Source: Pleurotus ostreatus/Saccharomyces cerevisiae fusant
Taxonomy: Eukaryota; Opisthokonta
NCBI GenBank assembly: GCA_024196135.1
Contig: JAMQCK010000216.1
Coordinates: 1-36,592, forward strand
DNA length: 36,592 nucleotides
Direction: 5' to 3'
The notes under the pieces are model-generated. The model was not told the DNA's origin. It saw only the letters and a program-made list of their open reading frames with translations, and searched no databases. Below, piece after piece: positions 1-10,628 of this stretch (within the stretch, counting starts at the first letter, position 1; every line of letters begins with the position of its first letter). The position numbers were made by a program, and so were the translations under genes.

Positions 1-381
1 AGGTTCTGCGACGGGTTGAAGGTCTCGGTGGAGACCATGCGCACGGCCTTGCGCAGGCCGTTCACGTTGTTGGTCGTCTCGACGGCGACGACGACCTTGC
101 CGTTGCCATCGACATAGGTGAGGCCGTTCGAGGGGCCATCGACGTAGTTGGCGACGCCTTCGTTGTCGGAGGGGTGCACGTCGCTGCGTGGGGTGAGCTA
201 GCGTAATAGTCGGAAATGTGTAAACTCACTAGTGGAAGAAGTCGAGGAAGGCTTGGCCGGAAAGGTCTTTGTAGACGCTGTAGGTGGCGAGGTTCGTGCT
301 GCTGGCATTGGCGGGTGCGCCATATGCGCTCCTCGCGAGCGCATATAGAGCTAGTAACGACAAGGAGCGCATGGGTGCCAT
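1..381 (-). CDS. GH16 family beta-glucanase, 5' part (runs off window start)
   Basis: Secreted glycoside hydrolase of family 16 (laminarinase/endo-1,3(4)-beta-glucanase type), expected to cut or remodel beta-glucan in the cell wall or in substrate. The ATG is at 381-379. Exon 1 is 381-230 and encodes a signal peptide (MAPMRSLSLLALYALARSAYG), then a segment ending SGQAFLDFF. A 46-nt intron (229-184, GTGAGT...CAG) is followed by exon 2 (183 to the window edge), which reads ...NEGVANYVDGPSNGLTYV... and VRMVSTETF. These are the N-terminal beta strands typical of fungal GH16 enzymes. The catalytic ExDxxE motif lies beyond the window, so activity cannot be judged. A TATA box sits about 80 bp upstream. 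Seen: signal peptide, intron and frame. Family call: recognised from the YSGQxFxDxF and VNYV/GLTYV patterns. Confidence 0.82.
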
Positions 382-1037
382 TGTGAGGAAGGGAAGGAGG
401 GGGAAGCGCAGGACAGAGCAGATGCGAATGAAGAGAGCACATACCTTCTCGTGCTTATATAGTGGATCCCACTGCAACTCTTTTGGCAGCTCTCAAGCGC
501 ACCAGGTGAGGATAGGGATAGCAGCAGCGCCCACGAACGGTTCACGAGTCGCAAGGGACACACAGAAGTCAGTAAAGACAACCGTAAGGGTGATCCGACC
601 TACGTTTGGGATCATCTCACTCACTAAACAAGCCCCAAACCGCCAAAGCGGGAGGCCCACGTATGTCTGGCGGGCTTCCCAGGCGGTTTGATAGTGGGAT
701 AACGCCGCGGAAGCCAGGCCAGCCCCGCTAGATGCGTAGGTCCTCGGTAACGCGCAAAGTGCGACGCCGGTGAAGACCCTCTTGGGTCTTCGTAGTAGAA
801 GGGACGGAGGGTGATAATGGAGCAGAGGTTCGCGCGCGACCGCAAGAAGGACAAGGGCGCCGCCGCTAGAGCGGGAGGACCTAGGCGGAGGACCCCACTC
901 CGCCGGAGCCGGGGGCGAAGCAGGAAGGCGCGTCTTGCGATGCTTATAGAGTAGCCCAGCGAGTATGTGTGACTTGTTCCGCGACGGGGTATCGGCACAT
1001 TGTCCTTGACGAACTATAATAGGAACAAGTATATGGA
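382..1037. other. Intergenic: GH16 promoter side and VMA11 3' flank
   Basis: Gene-free stretch between two minus-strand genes. It holds the TATA box at 453-462 and a 9-bp perfect inverted repeat (636-644 and 682-690). Long open frames are present on the minus strand, but none has recognisable domains or splice structure. I see no RNA gene. Confidence 0.5.
453..462 (-). promoter_or_regulatory. TATA box of the GH16 gene
   Basis: The minus strand reads ACTATATAAGC here, about 75-80 bp upstream of the GH16 start codon, a suitable place for a core promoter. No other copy lies in the first 150 bp upstream. Confidence 0.5.
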
Positions 1038-1782
1038 CTATGAGCAGGGGATGTCCCCGGCGTCTGCCCGCGTGTTCATGATCAGAGCTACGATCAGGCT
1101 GGAAAGGGGCGGTTAGCGCAATCGGAACAGGAAGACGGGGACGTGACGCACCCGTACAAACCCAACACCTCGGCGAAGATGAGGATGAGGACCATGGAGA
1201 CGAACACCTTCTGCTCGTGCACAAATGCGCGCACGCAGGAGTCGCCGACGATCCCGATAGCGTAACCTGCTGCGAGTCCCGTAAGACCGCATGCTAGGCC
1301 TGCGCCAAGGTGGACGAAGCCGGCGAAGAGGGGGTAGGAGTCGTATTTCACTGCACGCGAGTGAGTAGGAGGACACTAGCGGAAGGTAGGCGCATACAGT
1401 TGCCGGCTATCAAGACAGAGACAACAAGGCCGTAGACGGCAATGATACCGGACATGACAACGGGAATAAGGGACTGGGTTGCTGTCAGCAATGGTGCAAG
1501 CGCGCATAGAGGGACGCGCACCTTCATGATGAGTTCAGGCTTGAAGGTCCCCAATCCTGCGATGCCAATGCCGGCCTTCGACGTTCCAAATGCAGCACCC
1601 ACAGCTAGAGCTTCGTTAACACCGCGTCCGACAACCCAGTCGAGGACTACACGCACTGCTGAATATCATCTGCGTTACCGCACACCGTCAGCGAGCACTC
1701 CGCCAGAACCAACATGTACACGCACCGCAGACGCAACACCCGCAAAGCCAAAGAACGGCGCATAAGGAGGGCACGTAGACAT
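1038..1782 (-). CDS. VMA11: V-type proton ATPase proteolipid subunit c'
   Basis: Membrane rotor subunit of the V0 sector, which carries protons across vacuolar and endosomal membranes. The six exons are 1782-1726, 1669-1657 (only 13 nt), 1604-1522, 1473-1398, 1350-1152 and 1098-1038. They join in frame to 162 residues, the usual family length, with four membrane helices. Helix 1 and the following loop read [20 protein letters not shown] and then [18 protein letters not shown]. That FKPELIMK signature points to c' (Vma11) rather than c (Vma3). Helix 4 carries the proton-binding glutamate, E137, in [13 protein letters not shown]. The protein ends [18 protein letters not shown]. All five introns are 47-56 nt with GT...AG ends. 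The start is the only ATG that gives the conserved [10 protein letters not shown]-terminus. Seen: complete frame and motifs. The c' versus c assignment is inference from motif preference. Confidence 0.95.
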
Positions 1783-2659
1783 GGTGCAGCTTCAGATGGT
1801 ACCGGCGCGACCTGAGGAGAATGTGCGCTCTTGGACGTCGTGACCCACGATGAGGAGGACAAGCGCAAGTGAGCCGAGATGCCGCAGCGTGAGACCGGGT
1901 CGGACTTTGCCGAGCGCGACTTCGTCTCAACGACCACAACCACCATCGTCCTTCATTTCTTCCTCCATCGTTGCGAAAATCTCTTTATGACTCAGACAGG
2001 ATATCTCTTCACTCCTCTAGCATCTGCATATACTTTCGAGCCTTTCGGCAACGTCTGGACTGGCGCTACCGACGATGACCAACCCGCAAGACCATCTGAT
2101 CAGCCGTCGGTCCGAGGAGCTGCGAGGCCGCAAAGACGAGGCACAGCATCCTGCCTGAGCGAATCCAGAAGCGTTCCCTTTTTTCTCTCTGCGAAGGACG
2201 CTATAGCGTGCTTCATCCGAGGGATGAACATCCCCGAATATCCTGCAGTTTACGCGCCTTTTGTTCCCTTTTAGGTCGCCCTCCGAGCGTCTAATCCAGT
2301 TCTAAATCCATCATCCTGCACCCGCACCCTCTCTTCCGGCGCCCTAAAAGCCGACCGTCCCCTCACATGAGTCATAATCTCATCGACATCTCGACTGCTC
2401 TCCTCCCGCCGATGAATGCGATTGACGACATCTTGCTCCAGCGCGGGATGACCTATGCACTCCGGCCACTTGCTCTTCCAGGCACGCAGCCCAAGCAAAG
2501 ATGTCTTCCGCATCGTTGATAACACATCCCTCTGCTGCATTTCCATCCGCGATGGGCACGTGTGCCTGCCCAGAGCGCCCTTATAAGCCGGGTTATAAGC
2601 GCTACTCATTGCACCGGCTCCGAGGGACTTCCATTCCGCTACGAATAGACGACAAGAGT
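1783..2659. other. Divergent intergenic region between VMA11 and the carboxylesterase
   Basis: About 0.88 kb between two divergent starts, so it must hold both promoters. The esterase side has a doubled TTATAAG element (2581-2599). Minor open frames on each strand (about 110-130 codons) show no domain, no splice structure and no homology I can name. One of them overlaps the esterase TATA elements, which argues against it. Confidence 0.5.
2581..2599 (+). promoter_or_regulatory. Duplicated TATA element of the carboxylesterase gene
   Basis: TTATAAG occurs at 2581-2587 and again at 2593-2599, about 61-79 bp upstream of the esterase ATG. The spacing fits a core promoter. Which copy is used cannot be told from sequence. 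Confidence 0.5.
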
Positions 2660-4940
2660 ATGCGCCTACTAACGACGATCACGACCATTTCATGGGGGAT
2701 AGCCCTCACCGGTGCGCAGATCACCGGTAACGTTGTTACTCTAGACTGTGAGTACTGGTGATCAGTGCTCTTTGTACCCATGCAAATTTGACCCTCGTAG
2801 ATGGCACCTTCACCGGTCTACCCAGCAATGACAGCAGCATCACCTACTTCCGAGGGATACGCTACGCGGAGCCGCCTACCGGCGATTTGCGCTTCCGCGC
2901 GCCAGTGTCTCCTCCACAAACAGATTTGGGGGAGGTGAATGCGACCGCGGTGTGTGCTGACTTGCTAGCTCTTGACTTCTATATTCCACGACATGACTGA
3001 TGTTCTCCCTACTTCAGTACCCTCCCTCATGCATCCAAGCGTCCAGCAACACGACGGAAGGGGCCTCTGAAGACTGCCTCTTCTTGAACGTCAACGTACC
3101 TGCAAACACCACTGCGGATAGCAAGCTCCCAGTCCTCGTCTGGATACATGGTACGTCACAAGTGTCCCTCTGCATTAGGCATCTCCTCGCCGTCGTCTGT
3201 TTTTCCCAGATCCTTCGTAAATATTTGTGATCGACCAACTACTTATGCTATACCCTCAGGCGGCGGCTTCCAAACCGGCAACGCCAACCAGCCACCCGAT
3301 TACCTACTTCACAGCTCGTCCGGACCTCTCATCTTCGTCACCCTGCAATACCGGTTGGGTTTGTTCGGGTATTTGGGTGCGTACTACTTTCTTCTGTTCT
3401 TGTCGATCTCTCGTGCCACCCCTCTCCACGCTCGCTCGAGACCATAACTGACTAAACTATCCCAGCTGGCCAAGCCTTCGCAGATGGCGGGGACCTGAAC
3501 GCGGGCCTACTCGATCAGCGCGCTGCCCTAAAGTGGGTGAAGAGGTATATCGAAGCTTTTGGTGGGGACCCGGAGTGAGTAGTATGCGCTGGATGCGGTC
3601 GCTGGACATTGCGGCTGAGTCGGCCTTTCTCACAGCCATGTGACGATCTTCGGCGAGTCTGCCGGAGGAGCAGGGATTTACTACCAGGTGAGTTCTCTGG
3701 TCTTTCCTTTTTCTTGACGGGCGAAGATTGGAACACTGGCAAACTCGCGCAGCTCATCGCCAAGGACGGCGACAACGAGGACCTCTACATTCGCGCCATA
3801 GCGGATAGCCCGTCGCTCGGGCCCTTGTTTGAGTGCACGGGCAACTACGAGGAGAATTTGTTGGGAGAGGTTGCGATGGAAGCGTGCGTACAGGACCTTG
3901 ATCGCATCTCTCATGAATTCGGTCAACTCTGATTTCTCCTTCCAGCGGCTGCGACAACACCACCGACGTCCTCTCCTGCCTCCGAGCCACCGACGTGAAC
4001 ACCCTTGTCACCGCCAGCCCGCGCGTTCTCGCGCTGCACCCTGCGACCGAGTATGCGTTCGGGCCCTGTCTTGACGGCGAGTTCTTGACCAATCATATCG
4101 TGGATGCCTTCGAGGAGGGCAAGGTAGCGGATGTGCCGCTGTTGGTAGGGTGAGTACTTGCCTTTTTCTCCCTTCCTTGCCAATGAAAGCCGACGCCAAC
4201 GCGTCTCATTCCTCTCCCCTAGCTCCAACACCCACGAAGGCGCCGGCTGGTCGGCTGGCCTCCCCGTGCCCTGGGCAAACACTTCCATGCCGAACGCGAC
4301 GGAGGAGACCGTCTACGAGTTCCTGCGAGGTCAATATCCAGGGCTGTCAGAAAAGTCATTCGCGAAGGCTTTGACTTTGTACCCGCTGCTCGACTACGAT
4401 GGGTCGTTGGGCGCGCAGGGCGAGCAGATGTACGGCGAGGCGCGGTACATTTGCCCCGCTGTGCTGGCGGGCGAGTTTGGGAGGGAGGTGTATCAGTATC
4501 GGTGAGTGAGCGTGGTGTGGCCGCGGTTGGGCACGCTGACTCGCGAGCACTGCTTCTAGCTACGACAACCCCATCGTCGGCTCGACGCACGCCGCCGAGC
4601 TCGTCGCCTTCTACGGGTCTGGGAGCATCTCAGACCCAAGCAACCCCAGTCTGTCGAGCTATCCGCTCTGGGAGGCAATGCGGCAGTTCTGGACGTCGTT
4701 CGCTGTGGAGGGAAAGCCTGAGGCAGAGGGTGTGGCAGCGTGGGTGGTGAGTGATGGAGTTTTGTGACAAGTTGAGAGAAACGCTGACATTCATCTGGCA
4801 CTCAGTCCAACAAGCACCGTTTCGCTCGCAATACACGCCTGCTGCTGAACACGGACGTCATCACGAACGAGAAGATATCGTGGGGTCTGAGGCAGAGATG
4901 CGAGTTTTGGAGGAGCATCAGGAAGGAGTTGGCGACCTAG
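2660..4940 (+). CDS. Secreted type-B carboxylesterase/lipase
   Basis: Alpha/beta-hydrolase of the cholinesterase/Candida rugosa lipase family, predicted to hydrolyse extracellular esters. It has eleven exons: 2660-2747, 2801-2949, 3018-3150, 3260-3376, 3466-3574, 3636-3687, 3753-3883, 3946-4149, 4223-4501, 4560-4746 and 4806-4940. They join in frame to 527 residues, the normal family length. The N-terminus is a signal peptide ([19 protein letters not shown]). The oxyanion-hole motif HGGGF starts at H123, and SEDCLFLNV is present. The catalytic triad is intact by position: Ser207 in GESAGG, Glu333 in GSNTHEG and His431 in GSTHAAEL. No frame breaks were found. The substrate cannot be deduced. 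It converges on the F-box gene, with 244 bp between the two stop codons. Seen: all motifs and splice sites. Known: triad roles in this family. Inferred: secretion. Confidence 0.94.
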
Positions 4941-5184
4941 TGGGTTGGGGGCGACGATCTCCACGACAAGCAACGGTGGCGGACACAAGAGAGCGGAAGG
5001 ACGACGACACAAGAACACGAAGATATGATCACTGACGGAAGAGACGAAAAGAAACGGACGTGTACGAATAGTGATGGCGAAGAACGGCGAAACGAAGGAC
5101 CGCTCACACGCGACACGAAGGACATGTACAGTACTTGTACTTACGAAGCTACGAATGTTGTACCATATATCTACGTCTACAATT

Positions 5185-6608
5185 TTACAGCGCAGTCCAT
5201 GCCTCACGCCAAACCCTCTTCAACCTGAAATCGCGTCCCTGACCTCGACTGGTATCCGGGTCTATGTCCAATGTGGGACTCCCTGCTACTTGACAATCCT
5301 TGAGTCTCTCGGCTAGATACAAGATCCCGTCCGCAATATCACGGTCTCCAGAGCGAATCCTGAGCGCGACGGATTCGAGCGAAGTAGCGACATAATTCGG
5401 TGCCGCGGCTCGCGACTGCACAATCTCAGCAAGCGACATTGCCGCATCTGCGGAGAGCACCAGATTCATCATCAGCCCCAGATGTAGAAGGGCAGGCACA
5501 AGGACCTGACGGTCCTGACGAACAACGAGCAAGCAGAGCACACCGTCGAACGCTGCCGTATTCTCCGACACAGAACTCGAAGAAGTGGTGATGAGGTTGA
5601 GCTGTAGGCGGCTCAGTGTGCCGCAGTGACTGAGTAGCTCGCCCAACTCAGTAGCCAAGGTGCATGCAAGTGCGAGGGACAGCGTGGTCAGCTTGATGCT
5701 GTCGGCCAGCACGTATCTCGTAACGCAGCGCAGGTCACCCGCGGAGTCGTGATTCTGCAGGACATGGCACGCCACAAGATTTGGCGCGCGGAAGTAGCGC
5801 AGGTGGCATCCAATGTCAACCGCCAGCCCCCGAAGCGCAGGGCGCTCGAGATGAGAGATGCTCTCTAGCAAGAGCGGATCGTAGGACGGCCGGTCGACAT
5901 GCCCTTCCCCGAAGTACAGCACCCGGGCGCGCGTCGTGCGCTCGAGCGCCGCGGGCGGCGGCCAGCCTCTCAGGCTCAGGCGCTCCAGCTGCCCCCACAG
6001 GAAGTCCAGCTTCGGTCCCAATGGTTAACATCAACGAGCGCCGGGCAGTCACCGAAGAGCCCGCGGAGCGGCTCCCAGTCCATCCTGGGCCACGCGTTGT
6101 ACAGAAATCGGAAGCGCACGCTACGAAGCTGTGGCATCCGCCCCCGCGCAGGGGCCAGCAGGTGGAAGATCCCCTCGCTAACGCGGGCGTCGAGGCGCGC
6201 CCATCTCGCGCTGTGCGCGAGCAGCACGCTGACCAGGGGCTCCGCTTCGTCCTGCCGGACGGATATATTGTCGGAAGACCTCATCGAAAGGCTCAGCGGT
6301 AGCTCGGCGGATCGCGAGAGCAAGATGCGCAGGAGCGCCGTCGCATTCGACAGGTTCCCTGGCCAGAAATTGATGTGTATGTTTGTCCAGAGAGACGGCG
6401 TCTGGATTGCAAGGTTACACCAGTCCCGACAAACAGCGGCGACGTAGAGGATAGCGGCGTGTATAGAGGGGGCGCCGAGGTAAGAGCTATAATCATCGAC
6501 AGCGTTGTTTAGGATGCAGCAAGCATCGAAGATCTCGAGGAGGACGTCCGAAGGTACTCGTGTAATGGAATTGTTATAATGAACGCATGGCATTGGTCCA
6601 GGGCCCAT
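5185..6608 (-). CDS. F-box protein with disrupted reading frame
   Basis: Putative substrate receptor of an SCF ubiquitin ligase, of the large Agaricomycete F-box family. The ATG is at 6608-6606. The F-box begins near residue 14 (ITRVPSDVLLEIFDACC) and continues through VCRDWCNLAIQTPSLWTNI. Behind it lie weak leucine-rich segments such as LRSVRF and LERLSLRGW. The first frame runs 6608-5976. The natural continuation, from LGPKLDFLWGQLERLSL to the end ...WREAWTAL (stop 5187-5185), is in another frame, which opens just after a TAA at 6027-6025. Conserved spacing ('CPALVDVN' then 'LGPKLDF') places a 1- or 2-nt indel near 6020-6026. No intron with good signals and matching phase joins the halves. 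A weak 47-nt GTTGAT...GCAG option would delete conserved residues. It may be a pseudogene, a variant allele or a sequence error. An upstream exon cannot be excluded. Confidence 0.75.
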
Positions 6609-7323
6609 GGCAAGACCGCCAGCGCTACTGGAGAAGGATATGTCAAGGAAGAGCTCAAGGTCGCGATAGAGACTACAGTTCTCATTCTTACATAATCTCT
6701 AGAAGCCTCAATGAAGGTACGTCGCCAACTTCGACCCATGCTTCCGGGCTTCACTCGATCTGTCCGATCTACAGGCTGCAATCAACACCAACTGACAGCC
6801 TTATTCGTTACCATTGCCAACTCTCGGCCACAACTTGATGCAAACTGCCCCGAACGTCTGCCATGGGAGACTGCTGGTGCACCACCAAGACTAAAGCAAA
6901 CTCAACGCCCGGACAGGCTGCAACCAAAGTCCATCGATTCACCAGAATAATCGACCGCGACACGACGGCCGCGGCGGATACCTAGGATATATGTATATAG
7001 GCCAAGAAACGAGATACGAGGGGATAGGGGGAGAGGACACGAGCGAGCGGGCATAGTACTGAGTACTACAAGTCCATAGGTGAGGCATGGAGCTCTATAC
7101 GTCCACGCACGAGAAGTCCATACGTAGGGTACGGAAGCACCACACATAGATTCGGAAGCTTCGTGCATAGGGTAGGAAGTCCACACCTCTGGGTCTAGGC
7201 ATATCGGCATGGAGGTACGTGCGCGATACGTGTCCAAGTCAGAGTCCACCACACAAAGTCCGAGATACAAACGATACGAGGCGCGCTGTCTATCTGTCAA
7301 CGTATCGCCGAAGTGCCAGCGCT
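6609..7323. other. Intergenic between F-box gene and GPI-protein gene
   Basis: About 0.7 kb. The 7060-7260 part has loosely repeated phrases built on AGTCCAYA and GGTAGGGTA-like words, possibly a decayed tandem repeat in the 3' flank of the GPI-protein gene. No supported gene or RNA. Confidence 0.4.
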
Positions 7324-8119
7324 TTACGCGAGCATGGCGCCGACGAAAGCGAGGGCACCCGCGAGTCCAGCGGCAGCGAAGGAGGTCACGTCGGCGGCGT
7401 TGGAGTTGGTGGCCGACGCGGCAGAGCCGGAGGTGGTCGTCGCGGCGCCGTTGTGCTCAGAGGCGGTGGGCGGGACGGTCGCGGTGCCGGTGCTCGTAGC
7501 AGCGCTGACAAGGAATGGGGCGTCAGCGGCGTTGTATCAGGGATTGGCGAAAATGGTGGTGGAATTGGAGAGCATAGCGATAGTGAGGGGATACGGATAC
7601 TCACGTCTTTGAGCCCGTCGAGCTGGCGCTGGAGGACGAGGACGAGCTGGACGAGGTGTCCTCCTTGATGTCGAACTCGTCAGACTGCGCGAGGATGGTG
7701 TTCAGCTCCGTCGTGTTCTTGACGAAGTTCACGCGGAAGGAGCCGCCCGTGGGCCAGCCGCCGCTGGGCGCGTTGACGGTCGTCTCGCCGAGCGAGGAGT
7801 CGACCTCGGCCGCGAGCATCTGGTTGTTGTCCGGCATCACCGAGCGGTCCTGCACGCAAATTAGTCTTCGCGTATCGGGATGGGTGCGAAGGCGGAAGGA
7901 CGTACGGTGTTGGTCAACAGGATCGTGAACGAGCTCGGGTCGGTGTCAACAGCCTGCCACTTAACGCTGTTTCTTCGTCAGTCCATACCCTTGCCTCGAC
8001 AGGGCCTTCACTCACGTCTGGCCACCCTTGTTCGTCCAGCCCTGCGAGGAGTTGGGCTCCGTGATGGTGATTGCAGACACGGCAGCGGCGAGCGCGAGGA
8101 GGATGGTGGCGGCGTACAT
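7324..8119 (-). CDS. GPI-anchored Kre9/Knh1-like wall protein
   Basis: Small secreted protein with the Kre9/Knh1-like N-terminal domain seen in many basidiomycete Ser/Thr-rich GPI proteins. It is expected at the outer plasma membrane or wall, with a possible role in beta-glucan assembly. The four exons are 8119-8016, 7966-7906, 7849-7605 and 7504-7324, giving 196 residues. The signal peptide is MYAATILLALAAAVSA. The domain (about residues 17-115) opens with ITITEPNSSQGW and has VKWQAVDTDPSSFTILLTN and GGSFRVNFV. A Ser-rich linker follows (SSSSSSSSSASSTGS), then a Thr/Ala/Ser stretch and a C-terminal hydrophobic tail (FAAAGLAGALAFVGAML), the usual GPI-addition layout. The introns are 49, 56 and 100 nt. 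Seen: all exons and both terminal signals. The wall role is inference from the family. Confidence 0.9.
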
Positions 8120-8738
8120 CTCGACGACGTGAAGGGGGTGGGTGTGTAGGTGGATGTGAGAAGGAGGCGAGGGGCGGAGAGAAAAGACTGGAGGGCGCGA
8201 GCGAGCGATTGAGGCCTAAATGGACGCAGGAAGCAAGGAGCGAAAAGCGGCTGTGCGTTGCCGCCGCTCGCCCGCCGGACACACGATCGGGGCCAGAATG
8301 CGGCCCCTGTAAAGTCCTAAATTGCATGCTATCCAAAGGACTTGCGCGCTCTGCCCCGCTCAAGGCTCGAAATAACGTCGCGCAGCACTTCAAGGCCGCC
8401 TATTCGTCGACGCCTGCAGGTCTAGCGACTGTTTACCGTGTATCTACTACGTAGGACGTCCTTTTGCCCTGCCAGCTCTCGACGGCGAAAACTTCGAAAC
8501 GGTGAGGCTACCCCGACGGCCGGCCTCGAACCTGACGGGGGTCCGGGGGCGCAAAATGGGCGGAGATCAGTGACCGTGGCAACGTTGCCCGCGTCGGTGC
8601 CTGAGCGAATCACGTGAGAAGTTGAACTTCATTTTGAGGCAGTCATGAAGTCGGTTCGATTCTTGGGAAGCACGACGAAGAGCGATCTGGCGACATATGG
8701 ATCATATTCGCCTATCATTCGCCCAGCCGCCCTCGCAA
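8120..8738. other. Intergenic: promoter side of the GPI-protein gene
   Basis: About 0.62 kb between two minus-strand genes. It must hold the GPI-protein promoter and the MFS gene's 3' end. No clear TATA box, repeat or RNA gene was seen. Confidence 0.4.
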
Positions 8739-10628
8739 TTACCTACGAAGCGCCCACATCTCCGAGCGCCAGCCAAAGACGGCGAGCCCTGCAGCACCCG
8801 TGAAGCAGGTGCCCGTATAGAGGATCATGCTCTCGAATCTCCCACCACCTACCGCAAATCCAGTAGGGCCCTTCACAAGATGCGGGCCCATACCGGTCAG
8901 CGCCGTTGCGATTGGCGTCGACAGGACATTGCCAATGCCGCGGCCTAGGGAGATGTACCCGAAGAGAGTCGTCGAATTAGTAGGGTCTTCCTCTGTGACA
9001 TAGTCAGTAAGTTATAGACATGAAGATCAATGTGGATGCCACTCACTTGCGTACATCCTCGCAAACGAGAGGAATAGGCTGCTGAAACTGCCCGCGACGA
9101 TGCCATAGGCGATCCCGAATGCGACGAGGCCAGCGAAAGTGTTGCCAAGGACGCCCCAGAGGACGAAGGTAGCGAGGGCGGTCGCGACAAGGGAGCTTAG
9201 AGCGAGAAGCCAGGCATTGAAGTGGTCGGAGAGGTATCCCATCAGCATACCGCCGACGACAGAAGCACCTAAACAATGTAAACGTCAGTGTCGGAGGATA
9301 CCGAGGGCAAAATAAATCGGCATACCGTTCAGCGCAGCAAGAACCGCGGCGGATTGGAGAGAATCCAGAGATAGATCGCTCGCGAACGCTGCAAATTCCC
9401 ATCAACCATCCCGTCACGAGCCCATCTTGCCCACACTCACTCGGCAACCACACAATCGGCATAAAATACGCAAAGCCCTGAATCAGATTCACCACCGTAT
9501 ACAGCCAAAACGACGGATTCCTCAGCCAGTCGCGATTGCTCGACCGCGGCGCAGGGCCGTACACTCTCGCTGGAAGGCGGCCCTTGATGTAGGGCAAGAC
9601 GGGCAACAGCATCGCGGCCATGGCGACGGCGAAGTAGCGCAGCGTCTTGGGCGCGCCGTACTTTGCGATGATGCGCGGGAAGGCGAGGGGGAGGATGAGT
9701 CCGCCCGCGGCGGTCCCGGCGAACATGATGCCGGTGGCGGTCCCGCGGAGGCGGACGAACCACTCGTTCATGTAGAAGATGGTGGGGAAGTAGAGGAGGC
9801 CTGGAGGGTAAGTGGTTCAGTCGAGAGTATTGGCAGAAGGTGAAAGATGGTACGTACTGCCACCGATAGCATAGACCACGCCCTGAAGGGCGAAGAGAGT
9901 GGGGATCTGAGTGCAGGGTCAGGTTTATCGACACTTTACATGGCCGGATGTTTTGACCTGCGTCGTGAAGCTCGCGCCGAAGAGACTCGTTGCACAGAGA
10001 GTTGCCCCGATCCAAACAGCTGGACGCCGCACGTGTGGATATTTAACGATGACAGGATAGACGAAGGCTCCTGTCGCATTCGTAAGCTTGTGTTCCCAGA
10101 CAGTAAGGATACTGTAATTGTCGACTCACCAGCACAGTACATAATCCCCGAAGAAACCGTGCCAATCAATGGTAACAAGGAAGTCGCATTTTTCTGCGAT
10201 GTGTACGTCGGGTCGCTCAAATAACCTGTTCATGCCGATGAGTCTCAGCGTTGCAAAGTATGAAAGCAGCTTCTGAGTACTCACTCTCAAGAAATACGCC
10301 ATACGCGAATGGGAAGCTCCAAAGGATGGCCTCTACCACGAAAGCTGCCAGTAGCTAGCGACCGTCAGCATGTATCCTGAGAGTGGTTCATCCGCCATCG
10401 AGGGAAACTCACGAAAAACCAAGCTTGCAGTCCCTTGTCTGCGGGTGGCAGAGCAGACTCGTGTCCGTCGTGCTCGATGTCTAGGTCTACAAAGGACGAT
10501 TGACCGGATGAAACTGCCCGAGACGCTGAGGATGAAGGGATGGTATCTTCGACGTTTTTGGCAGGCCCATCGCCGCACCGGAAAGACACACCATCCTCGA
10601 GCTCTATGTTCTCTGCAGGAAAGGCCAT
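8739..10628 (-). CDS. MFS monocarboxylate-type (MCT/Mch-like) transporter
   Basis: Plasma-membrane permease of the major facilitator superfamily, closest in pattern to fungal monocarboxylate-permease-like (Mch/MCT) proteins. The substrate is unknown. The nine exons are 10628-10413, 10354-10285, 10225-10130, 10070-9958, 9906-9858, 9800-9441, 9388-9326, 9268-9047 and 8992-8739. They join in frame to 480 residues. A polar N-terminal tail of about 65 residues precedes helix 1 (AWFFLLAAFVVEAILWSF, then PFAYGVFLESYLSDP), which is the family's typical opening. Other landmarks are NEWFVRLRGTATGIMFAG with GLILPLAF (helices 4-5), NPSFWLYTVVN after the central loop, and GYISLGRGIGNVLSTPIA near the end. 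Twelve membrane segments are plausible from the hydrophobic blocks. All eight introns have GT...AG ends and consistent phases. Seen: intact gene. Family call by recognition; transport direction and substrate are not inferable. Confidence 0.9.

Noticed and set aside
636..690. 9-bp inverted repeat (CAAACCGCC ... GGCGGTTTG) suggesting a small transposon
   Set aside because: Arms are too short, there is no clear target-site duplication, and the interior is featureless. Chance is likely in G+C-rich DNA.
2271..2609. 112-codon ATG-started minus-strand frame upstream of the esterase
   Set aside because: It overlaps the esterase's duplicated TATA elements and has no recognisable domain or intron.
6902..7300. 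132-codon minus-strand frame before the GPI-protein stop
   Set aside because: No domain; it sits in loosely repeated sequence and in the likely 3' flank of the GPI-protein gene.
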